Source: Rhizoclosmatium globosum
Taxonomy: Eukaryota > Chytridiomycota > Chytridiomycetes > Chytridiales > Chytriomycetaceae
Length of the DNA stretch: 64,000 nt
Direction of reading: 5' to 3'
NCBI GenBank assembly: GCA_002104985.1
Contig: MCGO01000041.1
Location: 248,001-312,000, forward strand
Made by a program: the position numbers and the translations under genes. The stretch's first letter is position 1. Each line of letters begins with the position of its first letter. Shown in pieces: positions 43,866 through 54,967 of the stretch. The notes under the pieces were generated by a model. The model saw nothing but the letters and a program-made list of their open reading frames with translations, was not told the DNA's origin and did no database searches.

Positions 43866-45860
43866 TCACTTATACAACTTCCAGAATAACCTCCAACTCT
43901 CCTCACTCCTTCCTTTCCAACGAACTCCTCCCTCGACATCAAGTCCCAACAATCCCAAGAACGCATACGGTGCCACGATTTCTTCAGCTGGATCACCAAA
44001 GTCGGCACCAATTGACATAACTTGCATACCAACCTCCAACCCACTAACTTCATCACTCAAATTCAGACTCGACTGCCCACTCCGAACACGATCGATTTCC
44101 TGAAGCATCGCAACAATGCTGACCAGCGTCGGAGAATTGTATCCAGAATCATTTTCCCTCATAAATTCCACAATGTCAGCCAACTGAGCCCGCAAGGATC
44201 CAAAGTCTGGAATTAAGGGCGCTACAACTCCAGCCCACCCTGAACCCATTCGACATATTGTGAACCATATAACGACAAAGCATTCAAACAGGCATTCTGT
44301 TGTATCCAGAATTTCGAACGGATCTGGTCCAGCGTTGTGTTTCCTTGCGAGTGAAAAGAGGTTCGAGATTCGAAGGGCGGAGGATAAGCAGCGGTAAATC
44401 GAATTGGACACGATTTGTTGTTCGGTTGGCGATAATAGGAGCGGGTGTAATTGTTTGAGAGACGATAGAAACATAATGGGTCGATACAAGAGAGAAATAG
44501 CGGTTTGTGCGAGCATATTACTTGAACAGAGTTTATCGTTCGTTGCGAGAGACTTTTTTACAAATTCGGCTTCTTCTTCGGCAGTTATGGTAGTTGGATT
44601 TTTGGCCCACAATTTCATTTCATCGGGAACAGATGCTTGGATTGAAATCAGTTGTGATTCAAAATCAACGATTGAGCTTGAAGTGACTAATTCTGTGATT
44701 GATGACGGAGGGATAGAATTCAGGCGCTTAATTTTTGCAATAAGTCCAAGAGCTGCACAGTAATCTTTTCGTGTTGGGATTGTTCGAAACATTGTGAAAG
44801 ATGAGTTTGGGCCTTTATCTTGTCACATGAAAGTTCAATGTCAATGTAATCGCTGTCGTTGCAGATTGTTTGATGCCAGACGTAGTAGAAATAGACTTGC
44901 CAGAAGGCGCGTCGGCGGTCTTCTTTTTGTCGCTCTGTAAGATTAAGGTAATCGAGCCAAGGAGAATCGTCTGGATCAATGTACAGTTTTATGTCACGGA
45001 TCATAGTTACGGCCAGTTTAAGGAACTGCAGGCCAACGAGTGGTTGTCCAAGCATATCTATTATATTAAGTCAGTATTCGAGAGTTTTCAAATTTACCAC
45101 TTACTCATCGCAAACCCATTCACGGCAATGTAAGCACGTATAAGTTCAAGAGAGGGCTCACTTCCGGCCTTTGAAAATGCTTTTCTTGCTCGACGATAGT
45201 ATTCGAAAGCTTCCGTTTGTGTTAAATGGTACGTTGCCGCTATTGCGCATCGGGTCAAGCTATTATCCATTTAAAGTCAGTTTACGAAACCAGAGGAAGT
45301 TAGACACTCACCGTAGTACTGGCGGTAACTGATAAAACTCGAACAAGAATGCTTCAGCGTCGTATTCACCAGATATCGGATTTGTTTTTCCATCATCAGT
45401 CATCATTCGATGACACAATATCCAGTCGTTGAGTGTTGGCATCAGATCCGGATCTTCCATATCCCACATTGGCTCTTCACGACTTATCAAAGGCCTTTCC
45501 ATTGCAGCCATGTATTTATTAAGTCTTGTCTGGAGACCAAACGCTATTGTTGGATCCAATCGAGTGAACACAGGCTGAATATCAAGCGAGCCCGGTTCAG
45601 GTGGGAACAAGGGTGGATACGAAATTGGTTTCATGAGCCATTCGGAAATCAGAGCATTGTTTGAATGCTGGACTAAAGTGGGTGGCGGTGGTGATGAAAC
45701 GGAAGACTTTGGCGACAGACTTGAACTTGTCAAATCAAATGGAGAAGCACTGCCTTCGATGCCTGGCTTTAGAAGCCACTGTTCGAGGAGCATCGTATTG
45801 CTCTCAGGCGAAAGATGGGGACTTGGGTGTTGTTGTTAGCGAGTCGAACCCTGAAGACAT
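43866..45860 (-). CDS. Fungal regulator family, copy K (no zinc cluster, two WLLKP-like motifs)
   Basis: Exon from about 45860 encodes a Ser/Pro-rich N-terminus without cysteine pairs. It has two copies of the short element, LLEQWLLKPGIEG and, about 50 residues on, LISEWLMKPISYPPLFPP. WDMEDPDLMPTLNDWILCHR follows. The next exon has YYRRARKAF. The long exon begins GQPLVGLQFLKLA and has YIDPDDSPWLDYLNLTERQKEDRRR; the tail is GGVRWKGRSEESWRLFWKLYK. Frame corrections are needed near 45830 (if the ATG at 45860 is used; MLLEQW at 45793 is the alternative) and near 44800. Apart from these the frame is open. Confidence 0.75.
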
Positions 45861-46065
45861 AATATTGAAGAAGGAAGGGCTTACGATGATGGGTGCAGGG
45901 TAGTATGGGGACATGGTTCAGCTTGCCCTGAGTTCTCAGTCGAGCAAAGTGGACAATTGGACCTTGTGGCGAACCCATTTGGTACGATTATTTTATTTGA
46001 ATTGTGGCTGTGCTTTCACTGAAAGGCACTCAACAATGAATAACAAAAAGAGGAAAGGATTGTTG

Positions 46066-46526
46066 TTATTTGTTCATAACCACAACACGGCGGGCAACCA
46101 GTCCGGATTTGATTACATGGTGGACTAAGCGCTCCATCATTCGTTTGATAAGTGATCCTTGAACTTCACCGTCGCGCTCAGAACTCTCGTTGACATCTTC
46201 AAGCTTTTGCGCCACAGTCTGAATTCTGAATGAGTACTGAGACCCTTGAATCGAACTATCAGTATCATCGGAACGGGTGTTGTCAACACAACGTTCAAAC
46301 GTAAAATCATCAACAATCGTGGTTGAACTTGAGCTGCGACGGACAGACGCGGCGAGATCCATGCACCAGTTGGATCTAACCAAAGGACAAGAAATCTTGA
46401 GCATTTCAGGCTGGCCGAAGAACATGTCGTGTGGCTCAGCACAGAGAGTTGGGCTGGACACCAAAGTCTTAATGCCAGGCTCTGCTGGCAGGATTCAGTA
46501 ATATCGACTGGTTGCTGAGATTTCAT
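46066..46526 (-). CDS. Hypothetical small protein, about 150 aa
   Basis: From MKSQQPVDITESC at 46526, one frame correction near 46480 leads to an open frame (EPHDMFFGQPEMLKISCP..., SIQGSQYSFRIQTVAQKLEDV) ending RRVVVMNK. Composition looks coding, but no family is recognised. It heads a minus-strand set of small genes; a relationship to the coiled-coil genes upstream is not evident. Low certainty. Confidence 0.35.
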
Positions 46527-46621
46527 GGAGAGTATTTTTGGGAAAGTGAGGCGTATATGGAATCTGGCAGGACCTGCTTTTGTTCCCAAGAATAGATTAC
46601 GTCCATAGAAATGATTTATTA

Positions 46622-47225
46622 TTAAAGATTATATGCGTATTCGCTAAACTTGCTAAACTCCCAAACTCCTACGGATAGGGCTGTCGAAACTCGTCGAATA
46701 TTCCCTTTCTTTGTGCTGAATGTGGTCCTCAAAGAGTTTGCTTGCCAACTCTGAATTTTCGGCATCAAGCTCTTTGCAACGGGTTTGAGAAGCAACCAGA
46801 AGCCGTTCAAGAGCCTGGATGCTTTCGAATGCAGTTTTGGTTTCTGATCGAGCTGAGTCAAGCTGCTGCCGTAGTGTTTGGACTTGTTCTTTCAAGTATT
46901 CCGTTTCAGTCTGAGGTGCTGAGTTCACGGGTTTTGTAGAGCCCACGTTGTCGCCGGATACAATATCTGTGAGTAAATCGAGAGACCAGGTATCCGTCAA
47001 TTCATTTGGGTACTGCGCCTCATTTTGTGTATCAAGGGTTACGTTCGAGTTAATCGAGTCCAGGGGACGGGTCTTTGATACCCAACTCCAAGTCGTTTTT
47101 AGTGCGCTTGCGAAAGAATAATGTGATTGTGGATGGAATTTTCATGATCGCTGCTTTGGTTCTGAAATTGGATGATGTCTTTTTGGTTTTTGCACGCCTT
47201 CTTCTGACTCGTTACTCGACACCAT
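46622..47225 (-). CDS. Small coiled-coil protein with C-terminal VWEFSKFSE motif, copy 1
   Basis: Start MVSSNESEEGVQ at 47225. After an acidic/Ser-rich part comes a heptad-patterned helix (EYLKEQVQTLRQQLDSARSE, ALERLLVASQTRCKELDAEN) and a tail GVWEFSKFSEYAYNL ending at 46622. Two or three frame corrections are needed (near 47155, 47065 and 46670). The helix and tail are shared with the neighbouring gene at 47281, so these are tandem duplicates. Function unknown; a coiled coil suggests dimer or scaffold formation. Confidence 0.5.
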
Positions 47226-47280
47226 AATATTAAAAATCGATTTATTTAAGTACAGAATTAAAGAACGCGGATAGATGTAA

Positions 47281-47899
47281 CTATAACATAAAGTCGCGCT
47301 CGCTGAATTTGCTGAATTCCCATACCCCAACGTCGTGTTAACAACAACTCTTTTCACGTGGACCCTACTTGGAGAAGACGATGGAGTCGCAACAACAGCT
47401 TTCTTCAATAATCTTTGTTTTCCACCTCCAACTCCTTACAACGAGCCTGCGATTCCAACAGTTGTTGTTCAAGGATTTGAATCCGCGCGATTGCAGTCTG
47501 AGTTTCCAACTGCGACACCTCAAGTTTAGTTTGCAATTCGTTCAACTGGTTCAATGATTCCTGAGATACCGTCGGGTTTGGGGTAGGGGGAGACGATTCA
47601 TGGAGACTGAAGGCACTGACGGTCTTAGTAAAGTTCTTGAGAGAGTATGAGTCTGTGGAGGATGTAGTGGAAAGTGTGTCATCTTGTCCGTCGAGTGTGG
47701 CAATGGAATCGCGAACGTTTGTCAATGCCGATGATTCTTTCAAGACGGGCTCTGATTCGTGTTTGTGGTGTCTGCAAATAACTGTAGGAATAGCTGAGGG
47801 ATTTTCATTTCTGGATTGGTTTGATGATTCTTTTTGTGGGTGTATTTTTGGAAAGAGGCGTTCATAGTTACGTACTGGCCAGAGTAAGAAGTGAGTCAT
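47281..47899 (-). CDS. Small coiled-coil protein with C-terminal VWEFSKFSE motif, copy 2
   Basis: The open frame from the ATG at 47899 (MTHFLLWPV) runs through a Ser/Thr-rich region to a coiled coil (NQLNELQTKLEVSQLETQTA, QILEQQLLESQARCKELEVEN). One or two frame corrections near 47410 and 47330 bring in VWEFSKFSERDFML and a stop at 47281. The block ARCKELE.EN matches TRCKELDAEN of copy 1. In the nine shared tail codons (47299-47325 against 46640-46666) every nucleotide difference is at a third position, showing selection on the protein. Confidence 0.5.
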
Positions 47900-48003
47900 A
47901 TCGCATAGTTTTATTCAATCAAATCGGCATTGGGATAAAATAGATGAGAATGAGGGTATTTGAGCTGGAGGCGATTTTTCATTCCAAACGATCATAAACA
48001 TCA

Positions 48004-48468
48004 TCAATGGAACATTACAGCATACCCATGGTTGAAAACTTGAGAGGCGAGCGCAGACTTATCCTCGACAATCGACTTCTTTGATGTTTGACTCTCTTTC
48101 TTCAGTGCTTCAATCTTGTAGTTTTTCTCGGCAACGACTTGTTTGAGAACTCTATTCTCAGCTTCCACCGAAAGGAGTTTAGATTCCAGCTGCTTCAGCA
48201 ACGCCTTGAGTTGCTCTGGCGTTGGTTCGGCATATACAGATACTGCTCCTGCGTCGGGAGCTACCTGCTGGGTTTCGTGTGGTTCCATTGTTCTTTTGTT
48301 TTCTGGGAAAACTGCTGAAGGATGATTCGTGAGATCTGATGGGTAGCACATTGTGTGCTTTTGTGACGATTTTTTATCCACCAATAGGAGGCGTTGTTTG
48401 GTTTTATGCCTCGACCAGCTTTCAAACAGATTTCGAATGTTCCAGAAATGGAGGCGTTGATTTTCCAT
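48004..48468 (-). CDS. Small coiled-coil protein, 154 aa
   Basis: Uninterrupted frame from the ATG at 48468 (MENQRLHFWNIRNLFESW), a basic middle (KTKQRLLLVDKKSSQKH), then EQLKALLKQLESKLLSVEAE and NRVLKQVVAEKNYKIEALKK, a clear coiled coil, and a short tail. Length and layout resemble the two coiled-coil genes on its downstream side, but the VWEFSKFSE tail is absent. An internal start (MEPHETQQ) is possible. No function known. Confidence 0.5.
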   Translation of the reverse strand: MENQRLHFWNIRNLFESWSRHKTKQRLLLVDKKSSQKHTMCYPSDLTNHPSAVFPENKRTMEPHETQQVAPDAGAVSVYAEPTPEQLKALLKQLESKLLSVEAENRVLKQVVAEKNYKIEALKKESQTSKKSIVEDKSALASQVFNHGYAVMFH

Positions 48469-48621
48469 GGTGTACCTTCGTATGAAACTAAACGAAGAAG
48501 ATACAAATTAATCAATATATGGTTCGTTAATGCAACAAATAAATGATATGCTGAAAGAAAGGAGGAGATTTGGAGATATGGCTGTTCCAAAAATTTTGTT
48601 CAGAGTGGAGCCACCCTCACG

Positions 48622-50541
48622 ATGACTGTCCCTGGTTTGAGTTGTTTTGTTTGGATACAGTCGGTATCGTCTAATGCTGCAGTATCACTAGATAAGTATT
48701 TAGAAGGAGTAGTCTCCGTATTCAAGAGGATGCACTCTACTGGCCTCTTTTCGGATGTTTCAATCATCGCCTTTGGACACATGTTTAAGCTGCATCGAAT
48801 TGTCTTGGTTACGAATTCGTACTTTTCGCGGATGCTGGAAGGACCCTGGCAGGAACAGGCAAGTCTCAATTGGATCTGTGGTTTGATGATGCAAACATAA
48901 ACCTGGATTCCTTCAAGATTGTGATTGCCAGGTAATGAGAAGCAAGCAGCTTTGAGTACGATGCTGAATTGTGAGGTAGAATGTACGGCGACTTTGAAGG
49001 CACTCAGGTTCATTCAGCCAATGTCCTTTCGCTTCTAGGTGAGACAAACACCTTCTCAAACACAGCTTTCCTAACTTTATGCATCAAAACAGCTACTGGC
49101 TGCTTCTTTGACGATCAGCCACTCTGCCAATTGTGTGTCGATTTCATTGACAGCTCACTGACCCCAGCCACACTGAACCGATACACAGCGTTTGCTGAAC
49201 GACATTGCTATGGATTCTATTCGGATTCAATCATGGACTCCTGTCTGATTCATCTCTGCAAAAACGCCAGCAACATTTGTTACTTTGACTGTTTTGTCGC
49301 ACTTTCCGAGGAATGGTTGATGCGTATCCTCAGCTCCGACTGCCTTTTTATATCGTCTGAAAAGAGAGATTTGACCTAGTTCAGTCTATTATAAAGGCAC
49401 GAAACAACTCGTTTCACTTCGAACCTTCCGGCAATGAACTGGAATCAGACAGAGTGACATCAATGAAGCACCAACGGGAATGTTCATCAACTTCGTCTTT
49501 AATGACACTGGTCGACGAAACCGAGATTTCGACATTGAAAATAGGCAAACTGACGGTGTATGAGCCTGAAACAATCAGTCTTGAAGATACTTGTGAAATA
49601 TGCTCTCATAAAGAAGAGAGAGAAGCTTTTGCGCGATTCGCACTATCTCGATCAATCATTTTCAGCAGTCTATCCTTTTCAGAACTTAAGCAAATCAAAC
49701 AAACCGACGATTCTACTTCACCAGTTCGAGCAATATATAGAGGACTTTGGCAACAACAAGAACTTCGATCCAAGATTGAAAACTCCTCTGTGGATACAAT
49801 TGATCTCAGAATTTCGTACAAAGTGTCTTCCGCGTGCGAGCTAGCAGATGAAGATGAAGTTTTTGATGAGCCAACCGATTCAGGTAGCGAAGACGACGAG
49901 GAAATGCCAAGCGAGGATACGGAAACGATGGATGGATCGAAAAGCATTGTTGCATTAGTCAAGAACCCCACTCGGTGGAACAAAATGACGTGTCCTCCAT
50001 TTAGATTCGGATATGAGTTTCAAGAAGATCAGTTGAACAATATCGATAGATATATGTCGAGCAAAGAGTATTCCTCGAAACACTTTTATGGTATTTTGTT
50101 GGTTTCTATCCGTGTTACTGATGCGATAATAAAACACAGGAGGTTCCATGTGGCATCTGTATATACAGAAACTAGACAGTACAGAAGGACCAGCACTTGG
50201 AATTTATATGCAACGAATGCCTGTAGACACTCAACACGAGTTGAAAGATGTCGCGCATTATGTTGATAACAGGATTCAAGCAAAAGTATGGTTTCAAATC
50301 GTGTGCTACTTTGGCAAAACCGTGAGTGCTTCTTTTTTCTCCATACTTTCGTATCTTAACTTGAGGTGAACAGTGCTGTGTGCTTGAGTCAAAGCCTGAC
50401 CTGTTTAGATCGACGCAGTCTTGGGGATGGAGGAGTACAAAAATGTATAAGGATGTGTTTGGGGAAAGGGATGACAGTGTTGCAGAAGCCGGCATTGGTG
50501 CGCGAGAGCTGAAATGCTTAGTGATTCTCGGTCAAACATGA
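48622..50541 (+). CDS. BTB/POZ protein with a MATH-like C-terminal region
   Basis: The BTB domain is visible near the N-terminus: GLFSDVSIIAFGHMFKLHRIVL then NSYFSRMLEGPW, and after one frame correction DLWFDDANINLDSFKIVI and MYGDFEG. An intron lies at about 48932-48977. A helical BACK-like stretch (LCQLCVDFIDSSL) follows, then an acidic spacer (SGSEDDEEMPSED). The C-terminal part PPFRFGYEF ... GGSMWHLYIQKL ... LGIYMQRM ... FQIVCYFGKT ... QSWGWRST ... ELKCLVILGQT has the strand pattern and 'SWGW' of MATH/TRAF folds. Such proteins are usually CUL3 substrate adaptors; here the order BTB then MATH-like is the reverse of the common one. A second frame correction is near 49370. Confidence 0.65.
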
Positions 50542-50666
50542 ATGATCTTTTCGACTCTCCAGCATTTTTCATTAGAATAAAGCATTCGGATTACTCGTTT
50601 ATTCACTCAATTTTCTCTTTGGCTAACAGAAGCCCACATCAGTGAAGCACCCTCACTCCAAACAAA

Positions 50667-52797
50667 ATGAACCCATCACCGCCTTGGATCCGGGGCAATG
50701 CTTGTGAGTCCTGTCGCAAGCTCAAGAAAGCATGCTGCAAAGATCCAAATGGATGTTCTGCTTGCAAGGCAAAAGGGGTTAAGTGTGTTTACCCTCAAAG
50801 CATCACAAAAGCAACGCAATCAAGGTGAGTGCAGCACCAATGTAGCTTACCATGGCATTGTAGCTTTATTCCAGCAGTTCTTGTTCGAGGATGGCGACTC
50901 CATCGCAAACTCCGCTGATTCAAATCAAATTGCCTCAGCCATCCACACCTTCCCCGCCACAACCAGCATTTCCATCCTGCTCGTCAACCTTTGCGTTTGA
51001 GCTAAACCAGTGCAATCTTGGAAACAATTGCATCAAAAAGGGTCCAAAACAATTGGATGTTGACTCAATCTCCACCTGCTTCACCTTCCCTCCTTCGCTT
51101 CAGTACTGTATACAAGCGTTAGATTCGAACTTAATCGAAAAAGAATCGAGGAATTGGGAACTCGTGGACCCTGATCAAATACCAACGATAGACGACTTTC
51201 AGCTTTCGTATTCTTACCTTACTACCAATGGCACAACATTCCCATGTCATACTCCATTCGATGCAGAAGAGTTCTTGATGAATTATTCACAGAAGTCGGC
51301 GGCTCTCAGGTGAGCTTCGTCCTGTTCCTCCTTTGACTCATCTCAAACCAAGGCTCACATTCTGTGCTATGGCTGCTCGTGAAACCGGTAGAGAAAATTT
51401 AGAAATACATTACTATAGGCGTGCATGCAAAGCTCTTGACCGTGCCGCCGATGGAATACCCTCGATTGAACTATTGCAGAGCTACACGAATCTATATCAT
51501 TTCTCTACAAGTAAGTGCTTAAAATTATAAAACTTGAAGCTTATTGAATTATACAGGCAGAGGACAACCTGTTGTGGCGTTAAAATTCCTCACGGCCGCA
51601 TTGAAAATCATCCTTGACCTCAAGTTAGACGCGGATCCAGACGATTCCCCATGGCTCTTTCCATTAAATTTATCTGAGCGCCAGAAAGAAGAACGGCGAA
51701 GGTCGTTTTGGGAAATCTTGTGGCATTGGTCGTGGCAAAGGGCTTTGTCAAATGACGACCTTATCAACTTCGATATTCAACCTAATCAAGTCAAAGCCCC
51801 GAAAAACATATATGACTCTGTGAAAATATTTGTGGATCGCTCTATAATCAAGTGGGAATGTGATATACTTGGAGTGATAGGAAAGATTCGACGCCAATAT
51901 TCCATACCTCCAAAAACACCGCTCGAAATACTTGTATCTGAGGCACAAATATCTCTCGGTAAACATTTGATTTCAAGTCAGGCGGCCATCCCTGTATGTC
52001 TGCTTGTGATGTCCAGTCATCCCGATGTTGTTTCGGTGGAAGAAGAAACAATGTTCCTGTCATATCCTGCACAAGAGCTTGTCACGTCGTTAAATTTCAT
52101 GTTTCATGCGTCAAAATGTGTATATAATCGACCACTTCTGATGCTCTCAAGCCTCCCAACCTTCCGACCTCTCACACTGAGGTCTGAACACCGGCAGATT
52201 ATATCAAGCGCAATTGACCAGTGCCTACAATCGTCTCGACGAATTTTGTCTCTGCTCTCGTTCTTTGAAGACGTTCATTCAGGAAAGCGTGGCGATAGAC
52301 AGGTTCCTGTCAAGGCACGATGGTGTTACAACCCATTATTCAATCAAGATTCTTTATTCGAAGCGGTTCTAGTCTTTTGGTTCACGTGCTGTCGAATGAA
52401 TCCTGAATGGTGGGTGTATTTATCAAGCCCACCTTTGGACTCTTTAGCAGTGCATTCCAGCTTAAAACGATCTATTGAGAGTCTGAAACGGCAGGAAATA
52501 ATAGAAGGCTCGTTCTCAGGGTACACCACTGTTTTCAAGGATTGTATGGTGTTTATGCTGACGGACATCAACAAATCAATCGATACGGTAACGCAAACCA
52601 GTGGAACTGACATGGAAGACCTCGAGTTGGGCATGAAGTTGACCTCACTTGATGGAACTATCGATATTGATGCGACGGAAGAAACGGTGGAACCATGGGC
52701 ATTTTTGGGATTGCTTGGTGTCACACTTCCGTGTGGTATCCGATGGAAAGGAAGAAGTGAAGATAGTTGGAGATTATTTTGGAAATTGTTCAAGTAA
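50667..52797 (+). CDS. Fungal regulator family, copy L (one Zn2Cys6 cluster, intact)
   Basis: Cleanest zinc-bearing copy: exons 50667-50824, 50875-51309, 51353-51510 and 51557-52797, all in phase, 663 residues. The cluster is CESC-x6-C-x6-CSAC-x6-C within residues 13-40, followed by a Thr/Ser-rich linker. Exon 2 has NWELVDPDQIPTIDDF; exon 3 (158 nt, as in E and G) has HYYRRACKALD; exon 4 has DADPDDSPWLFPLNLSERQKEERRR, a mainly helical regulatory region, and the tail CGIRWKGRSEDSWRLFWKLFK. No basic coiled-coil dimer helix is seen after the cluster. Expected to bind CGG-type half sites (family knowledge); targets unknown. Confidence 0.9.
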
Positions 52798-52970
52798 AGT
52801 TTTACTATTTCGTTTTGCTGTGGCTGTGTGGCTGGTTGAGCGGCAAACTCACGGGTGGAGATTTTGAGGCGGTCTCGGGCCGAGTGGATAGCCACAGAAT
52901 TTCAGCAAATCTCAAAACCAAGAAACAACCTCCGAAAAAGGCGTCTTTGGGCAGATTAAATTGTACAATC

Positions 52971-54789
52971 ATGAACGATTCCGAGCCAACTTCATTCCTT
53001 GCGTCAAGCAACGTTTCTATCTCAGTGTAAGTTTTTGACGTATTTCGGTAAAGGTCTCTGACTTTTGTGCAGTTCAAACAACTGCTTTCAGATAAATGAA
53101 TGGCTTCAGTTCCCAAAAACTCCGCCCGGCGCTTGTGGTGTTATGGCGAGCTTGAGGGAGAATCAGTGCTCAATATCCAAGACGAATCCTTATATCTCCA
53201 CACACCTTCACTTGTGTCAACACCACGCCATCAAGAATCAGAACTGTGCCTTACTCAAGCGATGTGCGCGATGGAGCAGTCACTCCTTAGTCAAACCGAA
53301 GTGGATGACACGAAGTGCCCATATTTGTTCGCAACTTGGGATGAGTATTACCTCATCATCAGATACTTGAGCTGTGATGGAAATAAGGCACCAAAGGCGT
53401 TTGCGTTTGATGTTGAGATGTATTTGAATAATTTCTTGGCATCATCGCATACCTTACGGTTGTCGCTCTGTGCAGTGGCTGCAGATGTGTATTTGTCTCA
53501 AGAAGCCGCCGCGACTTATTTTCAGCAAGCCCGTCAGGCTCTGCTGTTGGAATTTTCTTCGCCAACGGTTGAATGTGTTCTCGCGTGCACGCTCTTATTT
53601 CAGCTCGCAGTCAAGAACGGAGATATCGTGTCAGGGACCAAATATCTACAATGGGGTCTAATTATACTATGTAGTCTTCAATTGGAAATAGATCCAAATG
53701 ATTTACAGTTTGTCCAGTGTCTGAACGAACGTCAGAGCGAGGAACGACGACGCGTGTTTTGGGAATTTTATCATTCATATCTTTTAGCTAGTTCATTGGA
53801 TGATGGTGATGTGCTTGATATTCCAAACTTTACTCAAGTCAATGCACCACAACAAGTTCTTGATGGCAGTAATACTATATTTCGACACAAGCCAGTGCTG
53901 TATTTCGAATGCCTTATATTGAGACTAATTTCGACGAGTAAACGGCGCTATGCTACACCGCCGTCATCCATTCTGGACTCTTGCACAAACCTTCAACTCT
54001 CACTTAATGCTTTACGAGCAAGGATACCTCCAAGTCTACTCATCACATCGAAATTTCCTGAATCCATGACGGCTGAAGAAGAATCGTTCTGTATGCTCCA
54101 AGTCAGTGTTGCTCAAGATGCACTACCAAAGTTCAATATTCTCCTTCACGCGGCAACAAGTATCATCTTCCGCCCGACTCTGTTTCTCGCAACCAAAATC
54201 GAGTATCCACCGCACGTGAAACGAGCCATCGCAACCGCCGCGACGGAATGCATCCGTTCCGGGCTCCAAATCGTGACTATCGCGTCCTTCTCTTTATACA
54301 TTTCTTCCACAACAACCCCCGAAACCAGAGACTTATTTTCAATGGAAGGAAGCCAGTTCGCGCTCTTTGAAGCGATAGCTGTATTTTGGTTCGTGTACAC
54401 CAAAATGGATCCACGGTGGTGGAGCCTGATTACATGTCGGATAATGACTTCAGCATGTTACGTAAGCGATTGCACGAGGTTGTGAATTTTGTTGTGAAGG
54501 TTGGTGCGAAGGAGGGGAAGGGAGGGAATACGAGGTTGGTCGCACGGAGAATGGCGTTAATGGTGCATGAGATTGAGGGTTCTCGGAAAAGGGTGAAGGT
54601 GGAGAAGAAGGGAGGAGCGGATATCAATGTCGTGGAGGACATGATCGAAGTAAAAGAGTGGGAGGTGCAACAACACCTTTTGTATTTTTGAGCTTATTGG
54701 GAATGGAGTTGAGAAATGGGAATAGGTGGGATGGAAGGGGAGAAGATGGCTGGCGTGAAGCTTGGAAACATGAAAGGTTTACATTTTAG
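52971..54789 (+). pseudogene. Fungal regulator family, copy M (intron-poor, decayed)
   Basis: Starts MNDSEPTSFLASS, an intron, then FQINEWLQFPKTPPG, a WLLKP-like element and no zinc cluster. Both downstream introns found in E, G and L are absent: HTLRLSLCAVA and LLFQLAVKNGDIVSG run straight through. The long frame (53100-54485) retains EIDPNDLQF and RQSEERRRVFWEFY. Frame breaks occur near 53110, 54420 and 54665, and the tail survives only as FLSLLGMEL..GNRWDGRGEDGWREAWKHE in a third frame, ending at 54789. Precise intron loss plus several breaks and an eroded tail suggest an old, possibly cDNA-derived, decaying copy. Confidence 0.65.
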
Positions 54790-54967
54790 TTTGGTATATG
54801 GATTTTAGTTTAGTTGAGAACGTATATATACATCAGCCCATATTAAATATGAATGTATAGTCCGATTCTTTCGCTAATCAGGTATCCAAACAGTCGAGAA
54901 ACGGATAAGTGTCAAAAAGTATTTAAATGTATAAACTAATTATATTGAAAAAAGGATTAAGTTCTAC

